Source: an uncultured Bacilli bacterium (GTDB lineage: Bacteria > Bacillota_I > Bacilli_A > RF39 > UBA660). From it: DNA of 64,000 nucleotides. The stretch is from NCBI GenBank assembly GCA_934176955.1, contig CAKPOS010000002.1, forward strand, positions 1 through 64,000, written 5' to 3'. The notes under the pieces were generated by a model that was not told the DNA's origin, did no database searches, and saw nothing but the letters and a program-made list of their open reading frames with translations. The position numbers were made by a program, and so were the translations under genes. Every line of letters starts with the position of its first letter. Within the stretch, counting starts at the first letter, position 1. This document shows positions 8,434-16,729 of this stretch, one piece after another.

Positions 8434-10419
8434 TTATTTATTCTTCTGATTCTTTAAGTATTGTTCTATTAAGATTGCTGTATTTTCTACTCCTAATGTA
8501 TCTACATTTAATGCTAAATCATAGTTATTAAAATCATACCAATTTCTGTTAGTATAATATTTATAATGTTTTGCTCTTTCTTTATTTATCTTATTGATTT
8601 GTTTTAACGCTTTATCTTCATCTAAGCCATAATATTTAACCGCTCTTTTGACTTTATCTTCATCTTTACTATATAAAAAGATAGAAACTACATTTTTATT
8701 ATCTTTTAAGATATAATCTGCACATCTTCCTACGAAGATACAAGAATTTTTTGCTAGTTTTTTGATAACTTTTTCTTCAGCAATAAAAATTCTGTCATCG
8801 TTATTGCCTTCAAATTTTCCACTTGATAATTTTTGATCACTTTTTTCAATATATTCTTTTCCTAATCCTGATGATTTACTAGTTAATTTAATTAATTCTT
8901 TGTCGTAGAATGGAATTTTTAGATTTTCGGATAAGATTTTTCCTACATATCTTCCTCCACTTCCATATTCTCTCGAAATAGTAATAATTATCTTTTCTTT
9001 AGATAAGTCTTTACTTAAAGAAATTTCTGGAGAAGTATTTTCTTCCTCTATTATAGATTTTGATAATTTTCTATATTCACTAGAGATGATAAAGATAGCA
9101 ATAATAAATGTTATTCCATCGGCAATTGGGCCTGCTTGTAATACTCCTTCTATTCCTTTATTTAAGGTTATACACATGAAGCAAGCAATGGGAATAAATA
9201 AAATAATTTGTCTGATGAATGATACTGCTGTTGCTTTTTTGACATTTCCTAAGGATTGAACCACAATTGATGTTGTCATTTCTAGGAAGTTTAATCCCAT
9301 AAGTAATAAGAAGTTATGACAGATTAAAACAGCAAATTCAATAAATAAATGATAACTTGGATCAGTTTCTGAGATAAAGATACTTACTAATTCTTTAGGA
9401 AAACAATAGAATATGATGTTAAAAGTTAAGCCTACTATGCCATTGATGATAAGGACTTTTTTTAAGGTTTCTCTGACACGATCATATTTTTGGGCTCCAT
9501 AGTTAAAGCCGATTATTGGTTGTGATCCAATAGATATTCCTAAAATAGTAGATATGTATAAACTATTTAATTTTGAGATAACTCCATAAACAGATAAAGG
9601 AATGTCTGCTCCATATTTGGTATGTGCTCCATATTTTGTCATCATATTATTCATGAAGATAAATAAAGTAAGTACTGTAACTTGGGTAATAAATGATGAT
9701 AGTCCTAATCCTATGGTTCTAAAGATACTTTTATCTAATTTAAATGATTCTTTTTTTATGGTTACTGATTTTAATCTTTTTAAATAAAGAATTGCCATTA
9801 AGAAGGATACAAATTGCCCAATAATAGTAGCAATTGCTCCTCCTTTTACTCCCATATTAAAACCAAAGATAAAGATTGGATCTAATATAATGTTTATAAT
9901 TGCTCCAACTACTAATAAAATCATGGAATATTTTGGGGAACCATCTGCTCTTATGATTTGAGAGAGACTTGAATAAATTATCATGAATGGAGCGCCTATG
10001 ATAATAATTTTCCCATAGTCTATGGCGTATTGGTAAACTTTTTCAGTGCAACCAAAGGCATAGATTAATTGGGATAAGAATAGATAGGATAAAATACTTA
10101 AAATGACGGAAGCTAGAATAGAAAGAGTAACGGAAGTACCGATAATTTTTCCTCCTTCTTCTTTCTTCCCTTCTCCTAATTTTAAAGATAAGTTTGCAGC
10201 AGCACCATTCCCGATTAATCCTGCTACGGCATTAAAGATAATGACTAAAGGAAATATTACATTGGTAGCGGCATTCCCTAATGTTCCTACTCCTTTTCCT
10301 ATAAATATTTGGTCGACAATATTATAAATGGAATTGATTAACATACTAATTACACATGGTATAGAAAATGATAATAATAATTTACTAATATCGTCTTTTC
10401 CTAAATCAATTTTTTTCAA
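8434..10419 (-). CDS. MATE-family transporter fused to a cytidylate-kinase-like domain
   Basis: Residues 1 to about 450 form a 12-helix MATE transporter (starts KKIDLGKDDISKLLLSFSIP; the MATE pattern NSIYNIVDQIFIG is present). After a charged linker comes a roughly 195-residue P-loop domain of the Cytidylate_kin2 type, beginning IIITISREYGSGGRYVG and containing VGRCADYIL. MATE proteins export cations or drugs using Na+ or H+ gradients; the kinase-like domain would face the cytoplasm. The start is probably TTG 10419, six bases after AAGAGGTG; the in-frame GTG at 10428 is inside that site. Whether the second domain phosphorylates a nucleotide or only senses one is unknown. Confidence 0.82.
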   Translation of the reverse strand: MKKIDLGKDDISKLLLSFSIPCVISMLINSIYNIVDQIFIGKGVGTLGNAATNVIFPLVIIFNAVAGLIGNGAAANLSLKLGEGKKEEGGKIIGTSVTLSILASVILSILSYLFLSQLIYAFGCTEKVYQYAIDYGKIIIIGAPFMIIYSSLSQIIRADGSPKYSMILLVVGAIINIILDPIFIFGFNMGVKGGAIATIIGQFVSFLMAILYLKRLKSVTIKKESFKLDKSIFRTIGLGLSSFITQVTVLTLFIFMNNMMTKYGAHTKYGADIPLSVYGVISKLNSLYISTILGISIGSQPIIGFNYGAQKYDRVRETLKKVLIINGIVGLTFNIIFYCFPKELVSIFISETDPSYHLFIEFAVLICHNFLLLMGLNFLEMTTSIVVQSLGNVKKATAVSFIRQIILFIPIACFMCITLNKGIEGVLQAGPIADGITFIIAIFIISSEYRKLSKSIIEEENTSPEISLSKDLSKEKIIITISREYGSGGRYVGKILSENLKIPFYDKELIKLTSKSSGLGKEYIEKSDQKLSSGKFEGNNDDRIFIAEEKVIKKLAKNSCIFVGRCADYILKDNKNVVSIFLYSKDEDKVKRAVKYYGLDEDKALKQINKINKERAKHYKYYTNRNWYDFNNYDLALNVDTLGVENTAILIEQYLKNQKNK

Positions 10420-10555
10420 AATAAACACCTCTTTCTTATGATAAAATTTGTCGCTTATTCAATATACCACAAAAAAATTTTTCATGTAAGTATTTTTTTC
10501 GTGTTTTTTATTTTTTTATTTCAACTTAAATCTAATTGCTTCTTATTTTTTTAAA

Positions 10556-10564
10556 TGTTATAAT
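10556..10564 (+). promoter_or_regulatory. Extended -10 promoter
   Basis: TGTTATAAT (TGn plus TATAAT) lies 20 bases before the start of the next gene; TTGCTT at 10534 is a possible -35 with a long spacer. Confidence 0.45.
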
Positions 10565-10583
10565 GTTAACAGAGGTGATATGA

Positions 10584-11873
10584 TTGATCTTTTTTTCGAT
10601 TGATTTTTGTAGTGAACCTACATTTCTAGGAGTTATTTTTTTTATTAAGCAACTGCTTAAGATTGCTTGGATTCTTATTCCAATAGGATTAATTGTTATG
10701 GCAATGGTGGATTTGGCTAAAAGTGTTCTGGCAAATGGAGCTGATGAGATGACAAAAAATGGGAAGGTATTGATAAAAAGAGTCTTGATGTGTTTATCTT
10801 TATATTTAATTCCTACTCTTGTTAATTTTGTTATTAATTTAATGGGTGATGGTGTTTTGGATTCTAATTTTGTTTCTTGTTACCAAAAAGCAAATTTGAA
10901 TACAATTTTTCAACTTTATAATAATAAATCTGGAAATTCTAGTGATAATTTTGATGATTATGTTAATTCTAGTGGTGGATCTAGTGGGTCTAATGGAAGT
11001 GTTTCTAGTTCTTCAAAAAAAATTTCTAGTATTCGTTTAGATAAAAAGAAACTGAAACTACAACCAAAAAAATACTATACATTAACTGCTATTGTTTCTC
11101 CCCCTAATACTTCTAATAAAAATTTAAGTTGGAAAAGTAGTAATCCAAAAGTTGCTATTGTTAATCAAAATGGAAAAGTTACGGCATTAAAGAAAGGAAA
11201 AACGACAATTACAGTTAGTTCTTCTAATGGAAAGAAAGCAAAATGTACTGTAACAGTATCTAATAAAGCTAGTAGTTCTAGTAATTCTAATAGTTCTAGT
11301 AGTTCTAATAGTTCTAGTAACTCTAATAAAAGTAATAGCTCTAATAACTCTAATAATTCTAATAAAAAGAAATCTAATTCTAATATTATGGAAGTTCCTG
11401 ATATCAAGCAAACTGATTCTAAATATGATAGTTATCGTTATCCTGGATATTCTAGTTCAAGGATAAGTGGTACAGGTAGTGGTTTTGTTTCATTAGCTAT
11501 GGTTATTCAATATCTAACTAAGAAAGATGTTTCTGTTGAAACAGTTGCTACTTGGGCTGCTAATAATGGATATTTTAATGGACAAATTGCTCAAGGTAAT
11601 TTTATAGAAGCCGCTGCGAAAAAATGGAATCTGGGTAATGTTAAAAAAACAAAAAATTTGAATACTGCTGTTGATGCTTTAAAAAATGGTAAACCAGTGA
11701 TTAGTTATCAAGGACCTGGAGTATTTACTTCTCAGAGGCATTATATTGTTTTATCAGGGATTGATAGTTCTGGAGATATTCACGTTAATGATCCTAATGG
11801 AAATCATACTAGAACAACTTATACTAAGCAGGAAATTAATAAAAATAATAATAATTATTATATTTTTGATTAA
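10584..11873 (+). CDS. Membrane protein with Ig-like (Big_2) and C39-like pseudo-peptidase domains
   Basis: Three parts are visible. Residues 1-90 hold two membrane helices in a VirB2/TrbC-like layout (FCSEPTFLGVIFF..., then KRVLMCLSLYLIPTLV). A Big_2 Ig-like domain covers about 146-226 (LSWKSSNPKVA, GKVTALKKGKTTITV). A Ser/Asn linker (227-268) leads to a C39_2-like papain-fold domain (about 270-429). In that domain the usual GCGPTSLAM motif reads GSGFVSLAM, so S299 replaces the catalytic cysteine, while the histidine (SQRHYIVLSG) and VNDPNG remain. The start is TTG 10584, spaced correctly from AGAGGTG; an ATG at 10580 is out of frame and stops after seven codons. Function is unknown; a surface-binding role is likely. 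Confidence 0.7.
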   Translation: MIFFSIDFCSEPTFLGVIFFIKQLLKIAWILIPIGLIVMAMVDLAKSVLANGADEMTKNGKVLIKRVLMCLSLYLIPTLVNFVINLMGDGVLDSNFVSCYQKANLNTIFQLYNNKSGNSSDNFDDYVNSSGGSSGSNGSVSSSSKKISSIRLDKKKLKLQPKKYYTLTAIVSPPNTSNKNLSWKSSNPKVAIVNQNGKVTALKKGKTTITVSSSNGKKAKCTVTVSNKASSSSNSNSSSSSNSSSNSNKSNSSNNSNNSNKKKSNSNIMEVPDIKQTDSKYDSYRYPGYSSSRISGTGSGFVSLAMVIQYLTKKDVSVETVATWAANNGYFNGQIAQGNFIEAAAKKWNLGNVKKTKNLNTAVDALKNGKPVISYQGPGVFTSQRHYIVLSGIDSSGDIHVNDPNGNHTRTTYTKQEINKNNNNYYIFD

Positions 11874-11934
11874 ATCGACTAGAGAAAAATAAATGGAATT
11901 CATTATATTATGTTTTCCTTTTATTTTGTCCTTC

Positions 11935-11975
11935 TTGCACCACCACTCATGTGATTCACACAGGTGGTGGTGCAA
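11935..11975 (+). repeat. Long GC-rich hairpin in the 3' region
   Basis: A perfect 12-bp inverted repeat, TTGCACCACCAC (11935-11946) and its complement (11964-11975), encloses an inner TGTG-ATT-CACA mini-stem. It is unusually GC-rich for this genome and has no T run on either strand, so it is not a standard terminator. The rest of 11874-12070 shows nothing I can assign. Confidence 0.6.
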
Positions 11976-12070
11976 TCTATGGGGAATATATGAATTTTAT
12001 TAAATACTCAATTGGACACAATAGTCCTCTTGCTTCTAATTCTTTATTTAGAATACACTTGTAGATCAGA

Positions 12071-12111
12071 AAAAAATAGTTTTCCAACATTTCGTCGAAA
12101 AACTATTTTTT
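12071..12111. terminator. Bidirectional terminator between convergent genes
   Basis: A 13-bp stem (12071-12083 with 12099-12111) begins with an A run and ends with a T run, so it can stop transcription from both the 10584 gene and yqeY. Confidence 0.8.
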
Positions 12112-12144
12112 AAACTCCCATCAAAATGCGGAGAGCCTTAATTT

Positions 12145-12594
12145 TTAATTACTACTTAATTTTTCTTTTATTATCTTACTAACTTCTCCTATATCAAATT
12201 TTCCTTTTATTTGAGGAGTTACCTCTTTCATAATCATTCCCATTTGTTTTGGGGAAGTTGGTTTTATTTTATCAAAGGCATTATCAATGATTTCTTTTAC
12301 TTTTTCTATAGATAAAGGTTCAGGCATATACTCTTTTAAAATTTCTATTTCTTTTCTATAGTTTTCTGCTAAATCCGTACGAGATGCTTTCTCAAATTCA
12401 ACGATAGAATCTTTTCTCATTTTTATTTGTTTAGAAATTACATCTATTACTTCTTCATCAGATAAGTCATGTTTTGCCTCTATTTTAGCAAGTTGAATAG
12501 CACTTTTTACCATACGAATAACATTTAGTTTTTCTTTATCTTGGTTTTTCATTGCTATTTTTACATCTTCTGTTATTCTCTCAGCTAAACTCAT
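12145..12594 (-). CDS. yqeY: YqeY / GatB-related domain protein
   Basis: A 149-residue helical protein of the YqeY family, related to the tail of the amidotransferase subunit GatB, which binds tRNA. The family markers SLAERITEDVKIAMKNQDK at the start and the central MRKDSIVEFEKASRTDLA are present. ATG 12594 follows GGGAG; an upstream in-frame ATG has no ribosome site. It follows rpsU after 13 bases, a pairing widely conserved in Firmicutes. Its role is unproven; a link to translation or to tRNA-dependent amidation is suggested by homology. Confidence 0.9.
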   Translation of the reverse strand: MSLAERITEDVKIAMKNQDKEKLNVIRMVKSAIQLAKIEAKHDLSDEEVIDVISKQIKMRKDSIVEFEKASRTDLAENYRKEIEILKEYMPEPLSIEKVKEIIDNAFDKIKPTSPKQMGMIMKEVTPQIKGKFDIGEVSKIIKEKLSSN

Positions 12595-12607
12595 TTCATC
12601 ATCTCCC

Positions 12608-12826
12608 TTAAGCAGCATATTTTTTGCTATTACTTCTATTCGAATAATTATTCTTCTTACTATTTCTTCTAGAATTAATAGTATTTTTTTTCTTTTCTTC
12701 TCTTCTTCTTACTCCAGGCTTTTTGTATTCTTTTTTATCTCTTAGTACAGAAAGGGTTGGGGCCGATTGCGTTCTAAGGATTCTAAGAGCTCCATCGATA
12801 TTATTATTTCTAACATTTACTGACAT
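12608..12826 (-). CDS. rpsU: Small-subunit ribosomal protein bS21
   Basis: A 72-residue basic protein with the bS21 opening (MSVNVRNNNIDGALRILR) followed by a Lys/Arg-rich tail (GVRRREEKKKN). bS21 sits near the 3' end of 16S rRNA and helps initiation. The middle segment (TQSAPTLSVLRDKKEYKKP) diverges from the usual family sequence, and the C-terminus is longer and rich in Asn/Ser/Lys. ATG 12826 follows AAGGGAGGG; an earlier in-frame start has no support. Operon with yqeY. Confidence 0.85.
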   Translation of the reverse strand: MSVNVRNNNIDGALRILRTQSAPTLSVLRDKKEYKKPGVRRREEKKKNTINSRRNSKKNNYSNRSNSKKYAA

Positions 12827-12855
12827 TTCTATCCCTCCCTTCTGATTCATTACCA

Positions 12856-12884
12856 ATTATAACATCAAAATTATAAATAAACAA
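12856..12884 (-). promoter_or_regulatory. Promoter of rpsU-yqeY
   Basis: Minus-strand TTGTTT (12879-12884), 17-base spacer, TATAAT (12856-12861), about 30 bases before the start codon. Confidence 0.65.
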
Positions 12885-12976
12885 GAATTTTAATTCGTTT
12901 TTATATGATTTTATTGTATTTTATTTAATTTGTAAAATACTTTTATAGAATTTTTCTTAATCAATTATAACTTATA

Positions 12977-13657
12977 TTATTTTTTTAATTTCTTCTTTAA
13001 AGAAATATTTTCTTCTAAATTTCTATCAAAGTCATACATTATATTATCCACATTTGCAATATCATAAAATCTAGTTTGTACAACCTCTTGGTAGTTTTTT
13101 ATAAAATCTAATTGATATTTTTGGATTAAATTTTGAATTAATTGCTTTAAATTTAAATTTTTTGCTACTTGATAGTACTTTATTTTACTGTCATTTTTTG
13201 GTCTTTGAAAATAAATATCTTCCCCTGAAATAATTAAGGGAAAATTTTTATATTCATTATAATACTCTTGATTTTCAAAAAGATAATCAAAATCGTCTCT
13301 TTTATATTCCTTATGAATTAAATTCTTTTGTTCACTTTGAAAGGCAATAATAAATATTTCTCCTGTTAATGGTTCTATTGCTTTATTTTCTCCTAAGTAT
13401 TTAAATAATATAGGAATATCATTCAAATTGCTTTTAAATGCTGATTTCCATTCTTTTCCTAAATCAATAGTTTCTATCAATAATTTCATTTTTTTTGCAT
13501 CAAATTTTATTGCATTTAAAGTATTTGATCTAAGACTTGTTTTAGAAAAATCGATTATAAAATACTCTCCTGGTTTTATTGTTTCTTTTTTTATTACAGT
13601 TTCTGTTTCATAAGCGTATTGATAACCACCTAATTTTTGATAATCTTTTATATCCAT
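12977..13657 (-). CDS. Hypothetical cytoplasmic protein
   Basis: A 226-residue protein I do not recognise. It has no signal peptide or membrane segment and is rich in Lys, Asn, Tyr and Phe. It begins MDIKDYQKLGGYQYAYE. The C-terminal quarter is helical with basic residues. Start ATG 13657 follows GAGGTGA; an in-frame GTG nine bases upstream is part of that site. It stands alone between the rpsU operon and a terminator, so context gives no clue to function. Confidence 0.6.
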   Translation of the reverse strand: MDIKDYQKLGGYQYAYETETVIKKETIKPGEYFIIDFSKTSLRSNTLNAIKFDAKKMKLLIETIDLGKEWKSAFKSNLNDIPILFKYLGENKAIEPLTGEIFIIAFQSEQKNLIHKEYKRDDFDYLFENQEYYNEYKNFPLIISGEDIYFQRPKNDSKIKYYQVAKNLNLKQLIQNLIQKYQLDFIKNYQEVVQTRFYDIANVDNIMYDFDRNLEENISLKKKLKK

Positions 13658-13710
13658 ACCTGTCACCTCGATAATTTATTATAGCATATATATATCACTT
13701 AGTATAATAA

Positions 13711-13741
13711 AAACCTTATCTCAAAATAGAGATAAGATTTT
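13711..13741. terminator. Terminator after the RDD gene
   Basis: An 8-bp stem (13715-13722 with 13729-13736) and a 6-base loop are flanked by an A run and a T run, so it can act in both directions. On the minus strand it ends the htpG-RDD transcript. Confidence 0.7.
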
Positions 13742-13743
13742 TA

Positions 13744-14601
13744 TTATTTCTTATTACCTTGTTTTAAATTTTCTTTTTTTTCTATAATTTCTTCATCTAA
13801 TCTTTTGGTTAGAAATGATTTAGAATAATAATCAATTTCTTCTCCTTTTCTATTGTAAGATGCTACTCTAGTTCCTGCTAATAAATCGTGTAATCCTCTA
13901 CCATCCATTTTTATCATTACAGTTAAAATAATGATAAATTGTAGGTAATATTGAATATCATAAACAATAGATGTTACATTATAATAATCATTTCCATTTA
14001 AAGTCATTACGCAAATTAATTTGATGATGTAATAGATTGGTTGATAAAGAAAAATTGCTCTAATTATATAACTTAATATTGATACTTTTTTATTGTTATC
14101 TTTATTATTTACTATCTTTAGATGAAAAATCTTTTTCCCTAATGTTTCTCCATTGGTGTAATAATTGAAGAATACGAAATAGAAAATTGTTGTTATTAAA
14201 TAAATAATAAAGTAGCAAATTGAATTCTTTTCTACCTTAGAATATAATTTTTTATAGATTTTTAAATAATGGTTATCCATATTTTTATTTATAGTTTTAT
14301 ATTCTTTTTTAGTAATTTTTTTGTCATCATAGAATTTTTCTATTTCTTGTTTATAATCATCACTAATTTTAATAATTTTGCTATACTCTTTTTCAGTGAT
14401 TTTTTCATCTTTAAAACTATTTTGTAATTCTAATTTAAATTCACTATATTCTTTTAAGGCATTTGAATATTCTTGATAATACTTATTATAAGTATCTAAT
14501 TGTTTATTGATGAATGGTACTCCTGATAGACATTGAGTAATTAGCATTACCACCATCATATCGATGAAATAAGCACCAATTCTTTTCAGTATTTTTTTCA
14601 T
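13744..14601 (-). CDS. RDD family membrane protein with a helical insertion
   Basis: A 285-residue membrane protein. The first helix carries the RDD-type pattern (KRIGAYFIDMMVVMLI). The second and third helices (about 128-150 and 187-205) and the NGETLGKKIFHLKIV motif also fit RDD. Between helices 1 and 2 lies a highly charged, probably coiled-coil region of about 90 residues (35-125), which most RDD proteins lack. It follows htpG by 8 bases and is probably co-transcribed. RDD proteins have been linked to transport and ion exchange, but no activity can be assigned here. Confidence 0.75.
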   Translation of the reverse strand: MKKILKRIGAYFIDMMVVMLITQCLSGVPFINKQLDTYNKYYQEYSNALKEYSEFKLELQNSFKDEKITEKEYSKIIKISDDYKQEIEKFYDDKKITKKEYKTINKNMDNHYLKIYKKLYSKVEKNSICYFIIYLITTIFYFVFFNYYTNGETLGKKIFHLKIVNNKDNNKKVSILSYIIRAIFLYQPIYYIIKLICVMTLNGNDYYNVTSIVYDIQYYLQFIIILTVMIKMDGRGLHDLLAGTRVASYNRKGEEIDYYSKSFLTKRLDEEIIEKKENLKQGNKK

Positions 14602-14609
14602 GAAATCTC

Positions 14610-16535
14610 CTAATTTTCTGAAATTACATCACAAATAAGGGTACTAATTTCTGTTGGATTATCAATTGGTAATCCTTCAATTAATCTTGCTTGTGCATAT
14701 AATATCTTTGTATATTTTTCTAATTCATCCTTATTATCTTTATATAATGTTTTAATTTTTTCACTAATAGGATGTTTTTCATTAATTTCTAGTATCATTT
14801 TAGCGTTTACTTTATTGTCATTTGGTAGAGCATTTAATACTTTTTCCATACTAGCAGATAATTCTCCTTCTGTTGTTAAACAAACAGGGTGTTTCTTTAA
14901 ACGATGAGTAAATTTGATATCCGAAATATTATTGTTTTCTAGTACTTTTTTCATTACTTCAAACATATCTTTGGCATCAGTATTCGCCTTTTCTAGTTCT
15001 TTCTTTTCTTCATCATTATCTAAATCTACGGTATCGTTAGAAACATTCATAAATTTTTTGGCATTATAAGTAGTTAATGTTTGTAGAGCAAATTCATCGA
15101 CATATTCAGTTAGATATAAAATTTCATAGCCTTTTTCTTTGATTCCTTCTACTTGAGGCATATTATCTACTTTATCTGTACTTTCTCCACAAGCATAATA
15201 AATATTTTCTTGTCCTTCTTTCATTCTTGAAACATATTCATCTAATGTAACTAATTTCTTTTCTGTTGAAGAATAGAACATTAGTAAATCTTTTAAATCA
15301 TCTTTATGAACGCCGTAATCTGCATAAACACCAAATTTAATTTGCATACCAAATGTTTTAAAGAAAGATTCGTAAGTTTCTCTATCTTCTTTTAGCATGG
15401 TTTCTAATTCTTTTTTGATTTTCTTTTCAATGCTTTTAGCGATTAATTTAAGTGAATGATTTTGTTGTAAAATTTCTCTTGAAATATTTAAAGAAATATC
15501 TTCTGTATCAACAAGTCCTTTTACAAAACTAAAGTAATCTGGTAATAAGTCAGCACACTTATCCATAATTAAGACACCACTTGAATATAATTGTAGTCCT
15601 TTTTCATATTCTTTAGTATAAAAATCATATGGAAGATGACTTGGTATGTAAAGAAGTGCATTATAGCTACATTGTCCTTCAACAGAAGTATGGATAGTCT
15701 TTAATGGTTTATCATAATCAAAGAATTTAGAACTATAAAAGTTTTGATATTCTTCTTCAGTAATATCTTTTTTAGATTTTTTCCATAAAGGAATCATGCT
15801 ATTTACTGTTTCTTCAACGATTTCTTTTTCATATTCATCTTTACTGCCTTCTTTTAGTTTTGAATGCTCGATCATCATTTTAATTGGGTAACGAATATAA
15901 TCTGAATATTTTTTTACAATTGATTGAATATGATAAGTATCTAAAAATTCACTGTAATTTTCTTCTTCTGTATCCTCTTTAATACTTAAGGTGATTGTTG
16001 TACCAGTATCTTTTCTTTTTCCTTTTTTGATTTCATAGCCATCTGCTCCTTCACTTTTCCAAATATAGGCATCCTCAGAATCAACAGATTTACTTTCTAC
16101 TTTAATTTTATCACTTACCATAAATGCTGAATAAAAACCAACACCAAATTGACCAATGATGTCAATGTCTTGACCATCTTTCTTTTCCTTGTCATAAAGT
16201 TTTTTAAAATCTAGGGAACCACTTTTGGCGATAGTTCCTAAATTATTCTCTAATTCTTCTTTGGTCATTCCACAACCATTATCAGAAATGATTAATTTTC
16301 TTTTTTCTTTATCGATATCAATTCTAATTTCTAGATTATCTCTATTAATATTTAATGAAGTATCTGTAAGAGAACGATATGCTAATTTATCCATAGCATC
16401 ACTAGCATTAGATAGTAATTCTCTTAAAAATATTTCTTTATTTGTATAAATTGAATGAATCATTAAATCTAATAATTTTTTTGACTCAGCTTTAAATTGT
16501 TTTTTTTCTTTCTTTTCTTTTTTATCTTTTTCCAT
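14610..16535 (-). CDS. htpG: Hsp90 chaperone HtpG
   Basis: A complete 641-residue Hsp90. The GHKL ATP-binding motifs are all present: LLSNASDAMDK (Mg/ATP Asn), DNGCGMT, and GQFGVGFYSAFM (lid). The middle domain has the conserved LNISREILQQN with its ATP-contact arginine, and the C-terminal dimerisation part ends in a normal position. A short Lys/Glu-rich extension precedes the conserved FKAESKKLLDLM. ATG 16535 follows GAGGAAT. The promoter overlaps a CIRCE-like operator, implying HrcA control. Confidence 0.96.
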   Translation of the reverse strand: MEKDKKEKKEKKQFKAESKKLLDLMIHSIYTNKEIFLRELLSNASDAMDKLAYRSLTDTSLNINRDNLEIRIDIDKEKRKLIISDNGCGMTKEELENNLGTIAKSGSLDFKKLYDKEKKDGQDIDIIGQFGVGFYSAFMVSDKIKVESKSVDSEDAYIWKSEGADGYEIKKGKRKDTGTTITLSIKEDTEEENYSEFLDTYHIQSIVKKYSDYIRYPIKMMIEHSKLKEGSKDEYEKEIVEETVNSMIPLWKKSKKDITEEEYQNFYSSKFFDYDKPLKTIHTSVEGQCSYNALLYIPSHLPYDFYTKEYEKGLQLYSSGVLIMDKCADLLPDYFSFVKGLVDTEDISLNISREILQQNHSLKLIAKSIEKKIKKELETMLKEDRETYESFFKTFGMQIKFGVYADYGVHKDDLKDLLMFYSSTEKKLVTLDEYVSRMKEGQENIYYACGESTDKVDNMPQVEGIKEKGYEILYLTEYVDEFALQTLTTYNAKKFMNVSNDTVDLDNDEEKKELEKANTDAKDMFEVMKKVLENNNISDIKFTHRLKKHPVCLTTEGELSASMEKVLNALPNDNKVNAKMILEINEKHPISEKIKTLYKDNKDELEKYTKILYAQARLIEGLPIDNPTEISTLICDVISEN

Positions 16536-16574
16536 AAGTATTCCTCATTTCTAGTTAAATTCTTAACTATTGAT

Positions 16575-16616
16575 AATATAACACCTATTTTAGCAATTGT
16601 CAATTTGTATTGCTAA
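16575..16616 (-). promoter_or_regulatory. htpG promoter with a CIRCE-like HrcA operator
   Basis: Minus-strand TTGACA (16598-16603), 17-base spacer, TATATT (16575-16580). An inverted repeat, TTAGCAATT (16590-16598), nine bases, TATTGCTAA (16608-16616), overlaps the -35 box. It has the exact 9-9-9 geometry of CIRCE (TTAGCACTC-N9-GAGTGCTAA) and matches 14 of its 18 arm positions, including all of both outer hexamers. Confidence 0.65.
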
Positions 16617-16683
16617 TTTAATTAAAATACTTCAATAGAAGTTTTTTTTGTTAAAGAATGAAGATAGCATATAGTCTATTGTC

Positions 16684-16712
16684 TTTACAAATAAAAAATT
16701 TATGTTTAAAAT
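16684..16712 (+). promoter_or_regulatory. Promoter of the radical SAM gene
   Basis: TTTACA (16684-16689), 17-base spacer, TAAAAT (16707-16712), directly before the ribosome site. Confidence 0.6.
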
Positions 16713-16729
16713 GAATACAGGTGATGAAG

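Noticed and set aside
11874..12144. A T-box or riboswitch in the gap before yqeY/rpsU
   Set aside because: The genes point away from it or toward it as convergent 3' ends; only a hairpin and a terminator are visible.
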